Assembly (NCBI GenBank): GCA_965277355.1
Contig: CBDICN010000002.1
Location: 2,232,001-2,296,000, forward strand
Origin: RH-AL1 sp965277355
GTDB taxonomy: Bacteria; Pseudomonadota; Alphaproteobacteria; Rhizobiales; Beijerinckiaceae
Direction: 5' to 3'
DNA length: 64,000 nucleotides
A program made the position numbers and the translations under genes. This document shows positions 17,022 through 25,279 of this stretch, piece after piece; within the stretch, counting starts at the first letter, position 1, and every line of letters starts with the position of its first letter. Below the pieces are notes generated by a model that searched no databases, had not been told where the DNA came from, and saw only the letters and a program-made list of their open reading frames with translations.

Positions 17022-17819
17022 TCATCCTTTCGGGAACGGGACGAAGCGCGGCGGCAGGATTGGCTGCGACCCGCCGATGACCTTCATCATCGGGATCGGC
17101 GGCAAGCTCGGCGTGTAGGCGACCAGGATCTTCGGGCGCGGTGGCGGTAGCGGCACGCTGTCGATCTCGTCAGGCACCGGCGCGACAGCAGGGTCGGGCG
17201 ACGGCGTCTCGACCAGCGGACGCTCCGGCGGCAGCGGGATCGTCGCGCGCAGCATCTCGTCGGACACAGTCGGGGCGGCGCGCTTCGCGGGCGGCTGGGC
17301 TGGCGCCGGCGTTACGGGCGCGGCGCCGAAGCCCGGCACGAGACCCTGAAGCTTGCCTGTCAGCATGGAGAACTCGGAGCTCGTCGTCATCGACTCCGGC
17401 AGCGGCTTCAGCGTCGCCGCCGCGACCATGATGCGCGGCTGCCTCGGGCCGTTGCAGTCGCGCACGCCGAGATCGATCAGCTCTTGCCCGCGCAGGATGG
17501 TGAAGCTCCTGGTCAGCGCGCCGAGCCGCTGGCGCACGGCGTCCGGATAGGTGCGGAACAAGGCGTCCGACACCGCAAAGTTGGTGACGTGGTTGCGCGG
17601 GTCGTAGGCCTGGTGGAACTTGAAGATCGAAGTCGGATAGACGCAGACGTTGGGCAGGCTCAGCGCCATCGTGCAGGCCGAATGGCACTCGTGGATGCGC
17701 ACCTCGCGGTTGGTCTGCCGGTAGACCTCGGTGATCGAGGCGTATTGGTCGACGTAGCCACCGAAGTCCTTCACGACCACGACCGGCGACATGTTGGGCG
17801 GCGGTTGCAGGTAGCTCAA
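17022..17819 (-). CDS. ClpP-like fold hypothetical protein with Pro-rich tail
   Basis: This 265-residue protein has two parts. Residues 10-125 (DFGGYVDQYASITEVYRQTN, then HECHSACTMALSLPNVCVYP and FKFHQAYDPR) follow the crotonase/ClpP-like arrangement, with the HSACT segment at the place of the nucleophile elbow, as in COG3904-type periplasmic proteins. The C-terminal half is Pro/Ala-rich with repeated LPPPRP-like patches. No signal peptide is evident at the annotated start, so a start further upstream cannot be excluded. It is convergent with the metallophosphoesterase, 3 bp apart. Function unknown. Confidence 0.6.
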   Translation of the reverse strand: MSYLQPPPNMSPVVVVKDFGGYVDQYASITEVYRQTNREVRIHECHSACTMALSLPNVCVYPTSIFKFHQAYDPRNHVTNFAVSDALFRTYPDAVRQRLGALTRSFTILRGQELIDLGVRDCNGPRQPRIMVAAATLKPLPESMTTSSEFSMLTGKLQGLVPGFGAAPVTPAPAQPPAKRAAPTVSDEMLRATIPLPPERPLVETPSPDPAVAPVPDEIDSVPLPPPRPKILVAYTPSLPPIPMMKVIGGSQPILPPRFVPFPKG

Positions 17820-18012
17820 GACGCTGGCTCGGTTACGGCGGGGTTAAGCATGTTCTAGGAAAACGTGGTGAACGCATTCTTAAGACCCGCCATGTCACGG
17901 TAACCATGGGACCGCCTCCCGTGCTAGCGATGGCGCGGCGCAGCGATCGCACCGCTCGGACGATGGCAGCGCTTGGCGGCGCATTTTGGGCGCGGCAGCG
18001 ACGAGGAAGACG

Positions 18013-19182
18013 ATGGCGAGCCAACTGTACCGACCCGGAAGTCCCGGCTTCGCAGTCTACGTGCACTGGCCGTTCTGCCTCTCGAAATGCCCGTACTGCG
18101 ACTTCAACAGCCACGTGCGTGCGCAGGCCGTCGACGAGGAGCGCTTCGTCGCCGCCTTCCGCACGGAGCTCGCCCACCGCGCCAAGCTCACGAAGGGGCG
18201 CAGCGTCGCCTCGATCTTCTTCGGCGGTGGGACGCCCTCGCTGATGAAGCCCGGCACCGTCGCCGGCATCCTCGATGCCATCGCCGCGAACTGGACCATC
18301 GACACCAACGTCGAAGTTACTCTCGAGGCCAACCCGACCAGCGTCGAGGCCAACCGGTTCACCGGCTACCGCAAGGCCGGCGTCAACCGCGTTTCGCTCG
18401 GCGTGCAGGCGATGAACGATGCCGACCTCAAGGCGCTCGGGCGGATGCACACCGCCGATGAGGCGATGAAGGCGGTCGGCATCGCCGGCTCGATCTTCGA
18501 GCGCTTCTCGTTCGACCTCATCTACGCCCGCCCCGGCCAGTCGTCGAGCGCCTGGAAGTCCGAGCTGACCCGAGCCATCGAGCGGGCGCGCGATCACATA
18601 TCGCTCTACCAGCTGACGATCGAGCCCGACACGATGTTCGAGCGTCTCCGCAACGCCGGCAAGCTCAAGGTGCCGTCGGCCGACACGTGCCGCGACCTGT
18701 GGGACGTGACGCAGGAGACGATGAATCGAGCGGGCCTGCCGGCCTACGAGATCTCGAACCACGCCCGCCCCGGCGGCGAGAGCCGGCACAACCTCATCTA
18801 CTGGCGCTACGGCGAATATGTCGGCGTCGGTCCCGGCGCCCACGGGCGCATCGTCACGCCCAAGGGCCGCCGCGCTCAATCGACGGAGCCGCATCCGGAA
18901 ATGTGGTTAACCGTCGTCGAGACCGAAGGTCACGGGCTCGTCGAGGACGAATTGCTTTCGACGGAAGAGCAGGGCGACGAGTTCCTGCTGATGGGCCTGC
19001 GCCTCTCGGAAGGAATCGAGCCGACCCAGTTCGAAGCGCTTTCGCAGCGCATGCTCGACAAAAGCCGCATCTCCTCGCTTATGGAGGAAGGCATGGTCGA
19101 GATCACCCAGAGTGGCCGCCTGCGCGTCAGCGCGGCCGGCTTCCCCTTGCTCGATGCGGTTGTGGCCGACCTGGCGGCGTGA
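18013..19182 (+). CDS. hemW: Radical SAM heme chaperone HemW
   Basis: This 389-residue protein has the HemW layout: FAVYVHWPFCLSKCPYCDF with the CxxxCxxC cluster ligands near residue 26, FFGGGTPSLM, EVTLEANPTSVE and NRVSLGVQAM, and a C-terminal HemW-type winged domain. HemW binds heme and hands it to acceptors; older annotation calls it oxygen-independent coproporphyrinogen oxidase. The fourth conserved cysteine of true HemN (CxxxCxxCxC) is replaced by Phe-Asn after the third Cys, supporting HemW. GAGGAAG precedes the ATG at 18013; the frame is open from 17986. Confidence 0.92.
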   Translation: MASQLYRPGSPGFAVYVHWPFCLSKCPYCDFNSHVRAQAVDEERFVAAFRTELAHRAKLTKGRSVASIFFGGGTPSLMKPGTVAGILDAIAANWTIDTNVEVTLEANPTSVEANRFTGYRKAGVNRVSLGVQAMNDADLKALGRMHTADEAMKAVGIAGSIFERFSFDLIYARPGQSSSAWKSELTRAIERARDHISLYQLTIEPDTMFERLRNAGKLKVPSADTCRDLWDVTQETMNRAGLPAYEISNHARPGGESRHNLIYWRYGEYVGVGPGAHGRIVTPKGRRAQSTEPHPEMWLTVVETEGHGLVEDELLSTEEQGDEFLLMGLRLSEGIEPTQFEALSQRMLDKSRISSLMEEGMVEITQSGRLRVSAAGFPLLDAVVADLAA

Positions 19183-19206
19183 CGCAGGCTCCGCTTGACG
19201 GGCTGG

Positions 19207-20085
19207 CTACAGGCCGGCGTTCTTCGCGATGGTCTTGCCGATTCCGGACCAGTCGATGTCCTCGCCTTCGTTGGCGATCGTCTCCAGCAGATGGTCGCGC
19301 AGCAGGCTGAGGAGCGGCATCGGCACGCGGTATTTCTCCGCAGACTCGCCGGCAAGCCGCATGTCCTTGAGGCCGAGCGGGGCCTTGAAGCCGGCCGGCG
19401 TGTAGCGGTTCTCGACGATCATCTTGCCGTAGTTCTTGTAAACCGGGGCGTCGAACAGCGTGCTGGTGAGCACCTCGTAGAGCATCGCCTTGGGCACCCC
19501 GCCCTTCTCGGAAAGCGCCATGGCCTCGCCCATCGTTTCGACGGCGGCGAGGATCGCGAAATTTCCGCAAAGCTTCACCAGATTGGCCTGCGAGGGCTTG
19601 TCGCCGACGCGGAAGACACGCTGGCTGATCGCGCCGAACACCGGCTCGACTTCGTCGAGGTCGGCGGCCGCACCCGCCACCACGATGAACAGCTTGCCTG
19701 CCATAGCCGCCTCGGGCCGCCCGAACACCGGCGCGGAGAAGTAGCGTTGGCCATGGTTGGCGTGGGCGGCCGCAACGCGGTCTGCGGTCGCCACCGAGAT
19801 CGTGCTCAACGACACGTGCAGCGATTTCTCGGGCAAGCCCTTGTAGAGACCGGTCTCGCCGTTGAGCACCGCGGCAAGCGCGACATCGTCGGACACCATG
19901 GTGAAGACGAGCGACGCGTCGGAGGCCGCCTCCGCCGGCGATGTCGCCTCTTGCGCACCGGCCTCGACCAGCGCGGCAGCCTTGCCTTCCGTCCGGTTCC
20001 AGACCGTCACGTCGTGACCCGCCTTGACGAGGTTGGCGGCGATGCCGACGCCCATGGCGCCGAGGCCGATGAAGGCGATGCTCAT
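19207..20085 (-). CDS. NAD(P)-dependent beta-hydroxyacid dehydrogenase (HIBADH family)
   Basis: This 292-residue enzyme begins with the dinucleotide motif IGLGAMGVGIAANL. It continues with SLSTISVATADRVAAAH, a variant of the substrate-binding D-x-S-T motif, and APVFGRPEAAMAGKL. KLCGNFAILAAVETMGEAMA contains the catalytic lysine and conserved asparagine of 3-hydroxyisobutyrate and glyoxylate/succinic semialdehyde reductases. It would oxidise a beta-hydroxyacid or reduce a semialdehyde; the exact substrate is unknown. It is convergent with hemW, 24 bp apart. Confidence 0.85.
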   Translation of the reverse strand: MSIAFIGLGAMGVGIAANLVKAGHDVTVWNRTEGKAAALVEAGAQEATSPAEAASDASLVFTMVSDDVALAAVLNGETGLYKGLPEKSLHVSLSTISVATADRVAAAHANHGQRYFSAPVFGRPEAAMAGKLFIVVAGAAADLDEVEPVFGAISQRVFRVGDKPSQANLVKLCGNFAILAAVETMGEAMALSEKGGVPKAMLYEVLTSTLFDAPVYKNYGKMIVENRYTPAGFKAPLGLKDMRLAGESAEKYRVPMPLLSLLRDHLLETIANEGEDIDWSGIGKTIAKNAGL

Positions 20086-20158
20086 GCTGGAAGCTCCTTG
20101 CTAGGTCTGCGCCTCCAACATAGGCGGCGGGGCGCGGTTGGCGAGACCGCGAGACGTC

Positions 20159-20602
20159 CTAGCGGCCGCTCGCGAGGAAGCGCCCGAAGGCGACGAGCGT
20201 CTCCTCGCTGACGTGATGCTCGAGCCCCTCCGCATCGCGCCGCGCCGTCTCGGGCTCGATGCCGAGGGCCAGCAGGAACTGTTCGACCAGCCGATGGCGT
20301 TCGCGGCTGCGCAGGGCCAGCGCCTGACCTTCCGGCGTCAGGAACGTCCCGCGGTAAGGCCGCTGCGCCACCAGGCCGTCCTCAGCCAAGCGCTTCAGCA
20401 TCTTGGCGACTGTCGGCTGGGCGACGCCGAGACGGGCGGCGATATCGACCTGCCGCGCCTCACCCCTGTCGTCGAGAAGATCGGCGATCAGCTCGACATA
20501 GTCTTCAACCAAAGCCGAGCGGCGGGCGACGCGGGCCTGCCGGAAGCCCTCGACGTGAAGCTCGGTCGCGACAAGCTGGTCGGCATCGGAATGGGACGAC
20601 AT
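20159..20602 (-). CDS. mntR: Manganese transport regulator MntR (DtxR family)
   Basis: This 147-residue DtxR-family repressor has a winged helix (RQVDIAARLGVAQPTVAKML) and a metal-binding/dimerisation domain (RHRLVEQFLLALGI, EHHVSEETL). The two-domain form without an SH3 domain matches MntR. The frame is open upstream to 20677, but MSSHSDADQ at 20602 agrees with family length. It is divergent from mntH across 135 bp, and a matching operator lies there (20707-20724). It should repress mntH when Mn(II) is plentiful. Confidence 0.9.
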   Translation of the reverse strand: MSSHSDADQLVATELHVEGFRQARVARRSALVEDYVELIADLLDDRGEARQVDIAARLGVAQPTVAKMLKRLAEDGLVAQRPYRGTFLTPEGQALALRSRERHRLVEQFLLALGIEPETARRDAEGLEHHVSEETLVAFGRFLASGR

Positions 20603-20706
20603 TTCGACTCGGATCCTCTTGCGAGCGCACCGGCTCGGCCGACACGACGATGATCCTGCTCCTCGATCGTTTTGCAAGCCCGATTCACTGTTTTAAAACC
20701 CGAGAC

Positions 20707-20724
20707 TTATAGCTCGTGCTATGT
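20707..20724 (+). promoter_or_regulatory. Putative MntR operator upstream of mntH
   Basis: TTATAGC, a TCGT spacer and GCTATGT form an inverted repeat (ATAGC/GCTAT exact). The right half and the 4-nt spacing match the enterobacterial MntR box, ACATAGC-N4-GCTATGT. It ends 13 bp before the mntH start and lies between mntH and divergent mntR, where repressor binding would block transcription. Confidence 0.65.
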
Positions 20725-20737
20725 CGAAGGTAGTCTG

Positions 20738-22045
20738 ATGAACGAGAGCGCTGCCCATGCCATGTCGCTGAAAACGGCAGCCGTCGACGACATCGTCGCC
20801 GGTCGGGTGCCCGCGAACCCGCTCACGTTCCTGTTCTTCGTCGGGCCGGCGGTCGTCGCTTCGATCGCCTACATGGATCCCGGCAACTTCGCGACAAACA
20901 TCCAGGCCGGCGCGAAGTATGGCTACGCGCTGCTGTGGGTGGTGCTGGTCGCCAACCTCGTCGCGATGCTGTTCCAGGCGCTCTCCGCCAAGCTGGGCAT
21001 CGTCACCGGCCGCAACCTGGCGGAGCATTGCCGCGACGCCTTCCCGATGCCAATCGTTTACGCCATGTGGGCGGTCAGCGAGGTTGCCGCTATGGCGACC
21101 GACCTCGCCGAGTTCCTTGGCGGCGCGATTGGGCTGTCGCTCCTGTTCCACATGCCTCTGCTCGCCGGCATGGCGGGGACGGCGACCGTCACCTATGGCG
21201 TTTTGTTGCTGACTGTCCGCGGCTTCCGCTCGCTGGAACTGGTGATTTGCGCCCTCGTCGCGATCATCGCGCTCTGCTACGTCGTCGAACTCTTCATCGC
21301 GCCGGTCGATTGGAGCGCCGCCGCGCTGCACGCCGTGCTGCCGACGCTGCCGGACCTCAACGCGCTGACGATTTCCGTCGGCATCATTGGCGCGACCGTG
21401 ATGCCGCATGCGATCTTTCTGCATTCCGGTTTGCAGCAGGACCGCGTCAGGACCACGAACGACGACGGACGCCGCCGGCTGCTTCGCTTCTCAAACCGCG
21501 AGGTCGTGGCGGCCCTGCTCCTCGCCGGACTGGTCAACATGGCGATGCTGATCATGGCGGCGGCGGCGTTCCACAAGGGCCATAGCGATGTCGCCGAGAT
21601 CGAGCAGGCCTACAAAACGTTGACGCCGCTGCTCGGCGGCGCTGCGGCCGCGGTCTTCCTTATCTCCCTCATAGCCTCGGGGGTCTCGAGTTCGGTCGTG
21701 GGCACGATGGCCGGCCAGATGGTGATGCAGGGCTTCGTCAACTTCCGCATCCCCGTAATCGTCCGGCGCGTCGTCACCATGCTGCCGGCCTTCGTCGTGG
21801 TGGCACTGGGCGTGAACTCGACGCAGGCGCTCGTCGCCAGCCAGGTCGTGCTCAGCTTCGCGCTGCCCGTGCCAATGATCACGCTGGTCATTTTCACCGG
21901 ACGCCGCTCGCTGATGGGCGAATTTGTGAACGGCCGCTGGACCAACGCGGCGGCGATCGGCGGCAGCGCCGTCGTGCTGCTGCTCAACCTCGTGCTCCTG
22001 CTGCAGATCTTCGGCGTGCCGATCCCGTTCCTGCCTCCGTCGTGA
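20738..22045 (+). CDS. mntH: Nramp-family Mn(II)/proton symporter MntH
   Basis: This 435-residue inner-membrane protein has about eleven hydrophobic helices. Transmembrane helix 1 contains the metal-binding DPGN motif (AYMDPGNFATN) and helix 6 the MPH motif (GATVMPHAIFLHSG), both diagnostic of Nramp transporters. It imports Mn(II), and less well other divalent metals, with protons. GAAGG precedes the ATG at 20738. The divergent mntR gene and the intervening operator show that it is manganese-regulated. Confidence 0.95.
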   Translation: MNESAAHAMSLKTAAVDDIVAGRVPANPLTFLFFVGPAVVASIAYMDPGNFATNIQAGAKYGYALLWVVLVANLVAMLFQALSAKLGIVTGRNLAEHCRDAFPMPIVYAMWAVSEVAAMATDLAEFLGGAIGLSLLFHMPLLAGMAGTATVTYGVLLLTVRGFRSLELVICALVAIIALCYVVELFIAPVDWSAAALHAVLPTLPDLNALTISVGIIGATVMPHAIFLHSGLQQDRVRTTNDDGRRRLLRFSNREVVAALLLAGLVNMAMLIMAAAAFHKGHSDVAEIEQAYKTLTPLLGGAAAAVFLISLIASGVSSSVVGTMAGQMVMQGFVNFRIPVIVRRVVTMLPAFVVVALGVNSTQALVASQVVLSFALPVPMITLVIFTGRRSLMGEFVNGRWTNAAAIGGSAVVLLLNLVLLLQIFGVPIPFLPPS

Positions 22046-22113
22046 GCACGTCTCCGGGTACGGTCCCGAGTTCGCCTTGACCTTGGCCAATCTCCCGTGT
22101 CTCTAAGCGGGCC

Positions 22114-22719
22114 ATGGCGATGACATCCACGTCTCAAGGCGGCAGCCACCGTTGGAGCCTGCCCAACCTTCTGACCTACGGGCGGATCGTTGCCGTTCCC
22201 TTGGTGGTCACCTGCATGTTCTGGCCGCGCGTCGAGGGCATGCGCTGGGCCTCCTTCGCCCTCTTCGTGGCCGCGGCCGTGACCGACTTCTTCGACGGCT
22301 ATCTCGCCCGAATGTGGTCGCAGCAGTCCGCGCTGGGTCGCATGCTCGATCCGATCGCGGACAAGCTCCTCGTCGCTGCCATGCTGTTCATGCTGGTCGC
22401 CGACCGCACGATCGTCGGGATGTCGGTCGTGGCCGGCATCGTTATCTTGTGCCGGGAGATCCTCGTCTCGGGGCTGCGTGAGTTCCTGGCCGAGCTCAAG
22501 GTCTCCTTGCCAGTCAGCAAGGTCGCCAAATGGAAGACGACCGCGCAGTTGCTGGCGCTGGGATTTCTCATCCTCGGGCCGGCCGGTGACGAGGTGCTGC
22601 CGCACAGCACCCAGATCGGGCTGGTGCTGCTTTGGATCGCGGCCATCCTCACCATCTATACGGGATGGGATTATCTGCGCTCGGGCATTCGCCACATCAT
22701 CGCGCTGGAAGGATCGTGA
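22114..22719 (+). CDS. pgsA: CDP-diacylglycerol-glycerol-3-phosphate 3-phosphatidyltransferase
   Basis: This 201-residue membrane enzyme makes phosphatidylglycerophosphate, the precursor of phosphatidylglycerol and cardiolipin. The CDP-alcohol phosphotransferase motif (D-G-x2-A-R-x8-G-x3-D-x3-D) is present from FFDGYLARMW to GRMLDPIADK near residues 55-80. N-terminal LPNLLTYGRIVAVPLVV is also typical. About five membrane helices follow. It starts the pgsA-moaD-moaE run with 1 bp before moaD. uvrC, usually upstream in relatives, is replaced here by mntH. Confidence 0.94.
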   Translation: MAMTSTSQGGSHRWSLPNLLTYGRIVAVPLVVTCMFWPRVEGMRWASFALFVAAAVTDFFDGYLARMWSQQSALGRMLDPIADKLLVAAMLFMLVADRTIVGMSVVAGIVILCREILVSGLREFLAELKVSLPVSKVAKWKTTAQLLALGFLILGPAGDEVLPHSTQIGLVLLWIAAILTIYTGWDYLRSGIRHIIALEGS

Positions 22720-22720
22720 C

Positions 22721-22972
22721 GTGAAGGCCGTCTACTTTGCCTGGGTTCGCGAACGCATCGGCAAGACCGACGAGCAGATCGACCCGCCCCGCGACGTGTC
22801 GACGGTGGCCGACCTGATGGCCTGGATGAAGACGCGCGGCGAGCGCTACGAGACGGCGTTCGCCGACGAGGCGGCGATCCGCACGGCACTCGACCGTGGG
22901 CACGTCAAGCACGACGCGGCGATCGCCGGGGCGCGCGAGATCGCCTTCTTCCCCCCAATGACCGGCGGCTGA
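22721..22972 (+). CDS. moaD: Molybdopterin synthase small subunit (MoaD)
   Basis: This 83-residue ubiquitin-fold protein starts with GTG (MKAVYFAWVRERIGK) one base after the pgsA stop. It ends in PMTGG, the C-terminal Gly-Gly that is adenylated and thiocarboxylated to donate sulfur. With MoaE it converts precursor Z to molybdopterin. It overlaps moaE by one base (TGATG), indicating translational coupling. Confidence 0.93.
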   Translation: MKAVYFAWVRERIGKTDEQIDPPRDVSTVADLMAWMKTRGERYETAFADEAAIRTALDRGHVKHDAAIAGAREIAFFPPMTGG

Positions 22973-23424
22973 TGGTCCGCGTCCAGGCGGAAGCTTTCGA
23001 TGTCGCGGCCGAGACCGAGCGGCTCACGCGGGGGCGGCTCGACGTCGGCGCCGTCGTTGCCTTCACCGGCCTGTGCCGCGACGAAGCCGGCACGCTCGCC
23101 GCGCTCGAGATCGAGCATTATCCCGGCATGGCCGAAGCGGAGATCGACCGCGTCGAGACGGAGGCGCAAGCGCGCTGGCCGCTCGCAGGCGCTTCGATCA
23201 TCCATCGCCACGGTCGCATCGCGCCCGGCGAGCCGATCGTACTCGTCATCACGGCGAGCCGCCACCGTGAGGCTGCCTTTGCGGCAGCCTCCTTCCTGAT
23301 GGACTACATGAAGACGCGCGCTCCGTTCTGGAAAAAAGAGCATCGCATCGACGGCACCAGCGGCAACTGGATTGCCGCCAAGGACACCGACGACTCGGCG
23401 GCAGCTCGTTGGGCAGCTCCGTAA
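22972..23424 (+). CDS. moaE: Molybdopterin synthase catalytic subunit (MoaE)
   Basis: This 150-residue protein forms the catalytic half of molybdopterin synthase. FTGLCRDE, LEIEHYPGMAEAEI, IIHRHGRIAPGEPIVLV and MDYMKTRAPFWKKE are family signatures; the last contains the catalytic Lys pair. It begins within the moaD stop codon. The pair completes the dithiolene step of molybdenum cofactor synthesis, implying molybdoenzymes in this organism. Confidence 0.95.
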   Translation: MVRVQAEAFDVAAETERLTRGRLDVGAVVAFTGLCRDEAGTLAALEIEHYPGMAEAEIDRVETEAQARWPLAGASIIHRHGRIAPGEPIVLVITASRHREAAFAAASFLMDYMKTRAPFWKKEHRIDGTSGNWIAAKDTDDSAAARWAAP

Positions 23425-23490
23425 TCAAGCCGGAGAAGCAGCAGTCTCAATCGTCGCTCTCGCCGCGCGGCATGGGGCCATGCTGGTCGA

Positions 23491-24327
23491 TCACTCCGCG
23501 TTCGGGCCACGGTAGCCCTCGTGATAGCCGCCGTCCTCCTCGCCATAGCGCTGCGGCTGCCCGCGCATCTCTCCGCCGCCTTCCATGAAGTTTTGGCGGT
23601 GCCCGCGATCGAACCTGAGACCACCGTCGCTGCCCTCATCCCGCTCACCATAGCCATGGTGGGATTGGTGATCCATGGAGCCCATGTCTTCGATGTTGAA
23701 GGCGCGAGCGATGAGCCGCTTGGGCTTCAGGCCTTCAACGAGTTCCGGCAGCCGGTTCTTCTGCCCGGTGGTGAGCCCGGCGAGCAGCGGCGCGGTGGCC
23801 TTGGCGAGGCCCTGGATCGCGTTGCCCAACTTCGTCATGGTCTCACCCTGCGCCCGCAGAGCGTCGACCGGATCGCTGCCGCCGGCCTTCGCGTTTATCT
23901 TGCCGTCCTGGTCCGCCGTCGCGCGATGATGCATCATCCACATCTCGCCACGGACCCCCGCGACATCGCGGATCGCGGCCTCTACGGGTGGCCACAAAGC
24001 CCGCTGGTCGGCCCGCAAGGCCAGCCCGGCATGCAGCGCGGCAAGATGGGCCGAGAAGAAGGCGTCGCGGTCGGCGCGCCGCTGCGCCCGCATCGCGTCC
24101 TCACTCGATGGGGCACTAGCGCCCGGACTGGCGGCAGCCGCCGGCGATGTGGCCGGAACCTGAGCGCCCGGCGGCGTCGCCGGGCCGGCGGCGGGAGCAA
24201 CGGGCTTGACCGCGGACGCGTCCGGCACGGTGGCCGTAGCCGGGTCGGCCGAGGCGACGAGCGGCGAGAGGAAAGCAGTCGAGCCGAGCAACGCACCCAG
24301 TGCCACGGCGAGGGAAGAGCGGACCAT
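23491..24327 (-). CDS. Secreted LTXXQ/Spy-like protein with disordered flanks
   Basis: This 278-residue protein begins with a signal peptide (MVRSSLAVALGALLGSTAFL, cleavage near VASA). An Ala/Pro-rich linker follows, then a helical domain with the LTXXQ-type repeats LALRADQRALWPPV and LAGLTTGQKNRLPEL, as in periplasmic Spy/CpxP chaperone-like proteins. The C-terminal 55 residues are rich in Gly, His, Glu and Arg. The ATG at 24327 is chosen because the signal peptide starts there; the open frame extends to 24570 without plausible protein. A periplasmic stress-related role is inferred from the family. Confidence 0.7.
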   Translation of the reverse strand: MVRSSLAVALGALLGSTAFLSPLVASADPATATVPDASAVKPVAPAAGPATPPGAQVPATSPAAAASPGASAPSSEDAMRAQRRADRDAFFSAHLAALHAGLALRADQRALWPPVEAAIRDVAGVRGEMWMMHHRATADQDGKINAKAGGSDPVDALRAQGETMTKLGNAIQGLAKATAPLLAGLTTGQKNRLPELVEGLKPKRLIARAFNIEDMGSMDHQSHHGYGERDEGSDGGLRFDRGHRQNFMEGGGEMRGQPQRYGEEDGGYHEGYRGPNAE

Positions 24328-24431
24328 CGTCAAAAATCTCCGTCTGAGGATGACGAAGAGATGGGCAGAGGCGGACATTTGGCCGCGCACGGCTGCGTGA
24401 AACGGGATTAATAATTGTCCATGCTGCTTAG

Positions 24432-25220
24432 TTAGGCGATGGCGTCGACGGCGGCGATGAGCCTGTCGATGTCCTGGGGACGTGAAAGGCGGTGATCGCC
24501 GTCCTTGATAAGCGTGACGACCACCGGATCGCCGGCGAGATGCTCCACGAGAGTCATGGCGTGTCGCCACGGCACGTCCTCGTCCCGCATGCCCTGGAGG
24601 ATATGGACGGGTGCGTGGCTGCGGACGATGCCATTCAGCATGAGGTGCCGCCTGCCGTCCTCGATTAGCGGGCGGGCGATCGGCACGGGCGGTCCGTAGG
24701 CCAACGGCCGTATCACAACGCCGGCCTGAAACAGAGCATCCCGCTCGTTTGCGTCCAGGGTTGCGAAGATGAGTCGTTCAGTGAAGTCGACGGCCGGCGC
24801 GATCAGGACGAGCCCGGCCGGCGGCTTTCCTTCGGCGGCGAGACGATTCGCGGCGAGCAGGGCCAGCCAGCCGCCCATCGAGGAGCCGACCAGGATCGAT
24901 GGCGTGGGCAGCGTCGCCTCGATAACCGTGAGGGCGTCCTCGAGCCACAGCGAGATGGTGCCCTCCTCGCGGCGACCGTCCGATTCGCCGTGGCCGGAAT
25001 AATCGAACCGCAGGAAAGTGCGCCTGTTATTCCTGGCGTAGGTGGCCATCGCCTCGGCTTTGGTCGCGAGCATGTCGGATAAAAACCCGCCCAGCCACAC
25101 GATGCCCGGCCGCTCGTTCGAGCCGGCCTGCAGCCGGTATGCGACGGAGCGCGCGGCGTCGCCCAAGCCGACGCGGAGATATTCCGGATGCGTTAACCTC
25201 GATTCATTATTCTCAGTCAT
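24432..25220 (-). CDS. Alpha/beta hydrolase
   Basis: This 262-residue serine hydrolase has the nucleophile elbow GSSMGGW near residue 105, an oxyanion segment VWLGGFLSDM, a DYSGHGES motif and the catalytic His in KDGDHRLSRP near the end. It starts MTENNESRLTHPEYL at 25220. It resembles the palmitoyl-protein-thioesterase/ABHD10-like and 'alpha/beta hydrolase' proteins common in alphaproteobacteria. Its substrate, likely an ester or thioester, is unknown. It is divergent from the glycosyltransferase at 25280. Confidence 0.83.
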   Translation of the reverse strand: MTENNESRLTHPEYLRVGLGDAARSVAYRLQAGSNERPGIVWLGGFLSDMLATKAEAMATYARNNRRTFLRFDYSGHGESDGRREEGTISLWLEDALTVIEATLPTPSILVGSSMGGWLALLAANRLAAEGKPPAGLVLIAPAVDFTERLIFATLDANERDALFQAGVVIRPLAYGPPVPIARPLIEDGRRHLMLNGIVRSHAPVHILQGMRDEDVPWRHAMTLVEHLAGDPVVVTLIKDGDHRLSRPQDIDRLIAAVDAIA

Positions 25221-25279
25221 GATGATCTCACTCGTGTTCGCTGCTGCCTCGTGTCCTCTGATGGGCGTACCGTCTTCGC

